Positions 63,647 to 64,000 of a stretch of DNA of 64,000 bases are shown here, piece after piece. The DNA is taken from NCBI RefSeq assembly GCF_014873145.1, contig NZ_JADBEK010000001.1, forward strand, positions 1,364,001 through 1,428,000, written 5' to 3'. The notes beneath the pieces are model-generated. The model saw only the letters and a program-made list of their open reading frames with translations, was not told where the DNA came from and ran no database searches. This DNA comes from Nonomuraea angiospora. Its GTDB lineage: Bacteria; Actinomycetota; Actinomycetes; Streptosporangiales; Streptosporangiaceae. A program made the position numbers and the translations under genes. Position 1 is the stretch's first letter, and every line of letters starts with the position of its first letter.

Positions 63647-64000
63647 ACCGCCGCCGATCGAGTACGAGCCGACGCCGCACGCGAGCTGGGCCGACCTCCA
63701 CGACCTGCCCGGCGGCGTCATCGTCTCGGCACACGGCTGGTACGCCATCCTGCGGGGGCGGACCGGCCGGCAGGTGCGCGAACTGCTGGCCGGCCGCCGG
63801 CGGGTCATCCGTTCCGGCCCGGACAGCGCCGCCCGGCTGAGCCGGCTCGCCGAGCGGGGTGTCCTGCGCGAGCGCGACCCCGGGGCCGGCGCGCCCGCCG
63901 GCCGGTCGATCACCGTGCAGGGCAGTGGGCAGAGCGCCGCCCTCATCGAGGACCTGCTGCGCGCCGAGCTGCGCGGGCAACCCCACGAGGTGTACGGCAA
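63639..64000 (+). CDS. RRE-ThiF-like RiPP protein, N-terminal part (cut by window end)
   Basis: GTG 63639 overlaps the radical SAM stop. The frame is open to the window end (120 codons). Residues about 20-85 have the winged-helix pattern of PqqD-like RiPP recognition elements (VIVSAHGWYAILRGRTGRQV, then RLSRLAERGVL). SITVQGSGQSAALIEDLLRA then begins a Rossmann-like strand as in ocin-ThiF-type proteins. It could supply the RRE missing from the 59255-59935 protein. The rest lies outside. Confidence 0.65.
   Translation, partial: MTEPPPIEYEPTPHASWADLHDLPGGVIVSAHGWYAILRGRTGRQVRELLAGRRRVIRSGPDSAARLSRLAERGVLRERDPGAGAPAGRSITVQGSGQSAALIEDLLRAELRGQPHEVYG

Overview
This is a very GC-rich chromosomal segment from a filamentous actinomycete. 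The signs are strong G/C bias at third codon positions, many GTG and TTG starts, ATGA/GTGA operon overlaps, AfsR/SARP and LacI/SorC regulators, an F420-type LLM enzyme and two ECF41 sigma modules. The gene style suggests a Streptosporangiaceae-like genus such as Nonomuraea or Actinomadura, but no rRNA or other marker gene is present to fix this. I see no tRNA, rRNA, insertion sequence, prophage or CRISPR array.

Layout. (1) 1-2870: the end of a SNF2 helicase gene, coupled to a SWIM zinc-finger gene. (2) 2906-14621: a glycan-use locus. A LacI repressor, two ABC permeases and two GH2 glycosidases run leftward; a solute-binding lipoprotein and a sulfatase run rightward. A palindromic operator-like cluster lies between the two units. 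(3) 14648-24910: a nine-gene leftward SorC operon with a Rbs-type ABC importer, FGGY kinase, zinc alcohol dehydrogenase, DeoC aldolase, aldehyde dehydrogenase and a short ALDH-like partner. It probably takes a sugar or deoxysugar to a C3 phosphate and acetaldehyde. (4) 25544-30909: assorted genes, including a CTP-synthase-like amidotransferase, a truncated SARP-type DNA-binding protein, a class-C serine hydrolase and a copper-amine-oxidase-like protein. (5) 31145-36726: a compact six-gene operon (PurC-like, SDR, SAH-hydrolase-like, HD phosphohydrolase, MFS, HAD phosphatase). It resembles the PenB/PenC part of pentostatin/coformycin nucleoside biosynthesis. (6) 36864-42091: three ECF41-family sigma genes or remnants, each missing a different part, with two copies of an ECF41-type promoter, an epimerase and an Ohr peroxide-resistance gene. 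(7) 42127-43445: a RsgA GTPase gene preceded by a leader peptide and a hairpin that would hide its ribosome binding site. (8) 43552-54538: mixed housekeeping and accessory genes, including two MFS exporters, RecD2 helicase and an L,D-transpeptidase lipoprotein.

(9) 54669-64000 is the most unusual part: a RiPP-type cluster with an AfsR-like regulator, a YcaO cyclodehydratase, two ThiF-like partner proteins (one cut by the window edge, with an RRE-like N-terminus), an F420-type LLM oxidoreductase, a radical SAM/SPASM enzyme and a DUF692/MNIO iron enzyme. No separate precursor gene is visible. Instead the MNIO enzyme ends in a Gly/Ala repeat linker and a short Cys-Cys tail that could be a fused core peptide. 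If so, the enzyme carries its own substrate, as borosin methyltransferases do. This is a hypothesis from sequence layout, not an established fact.
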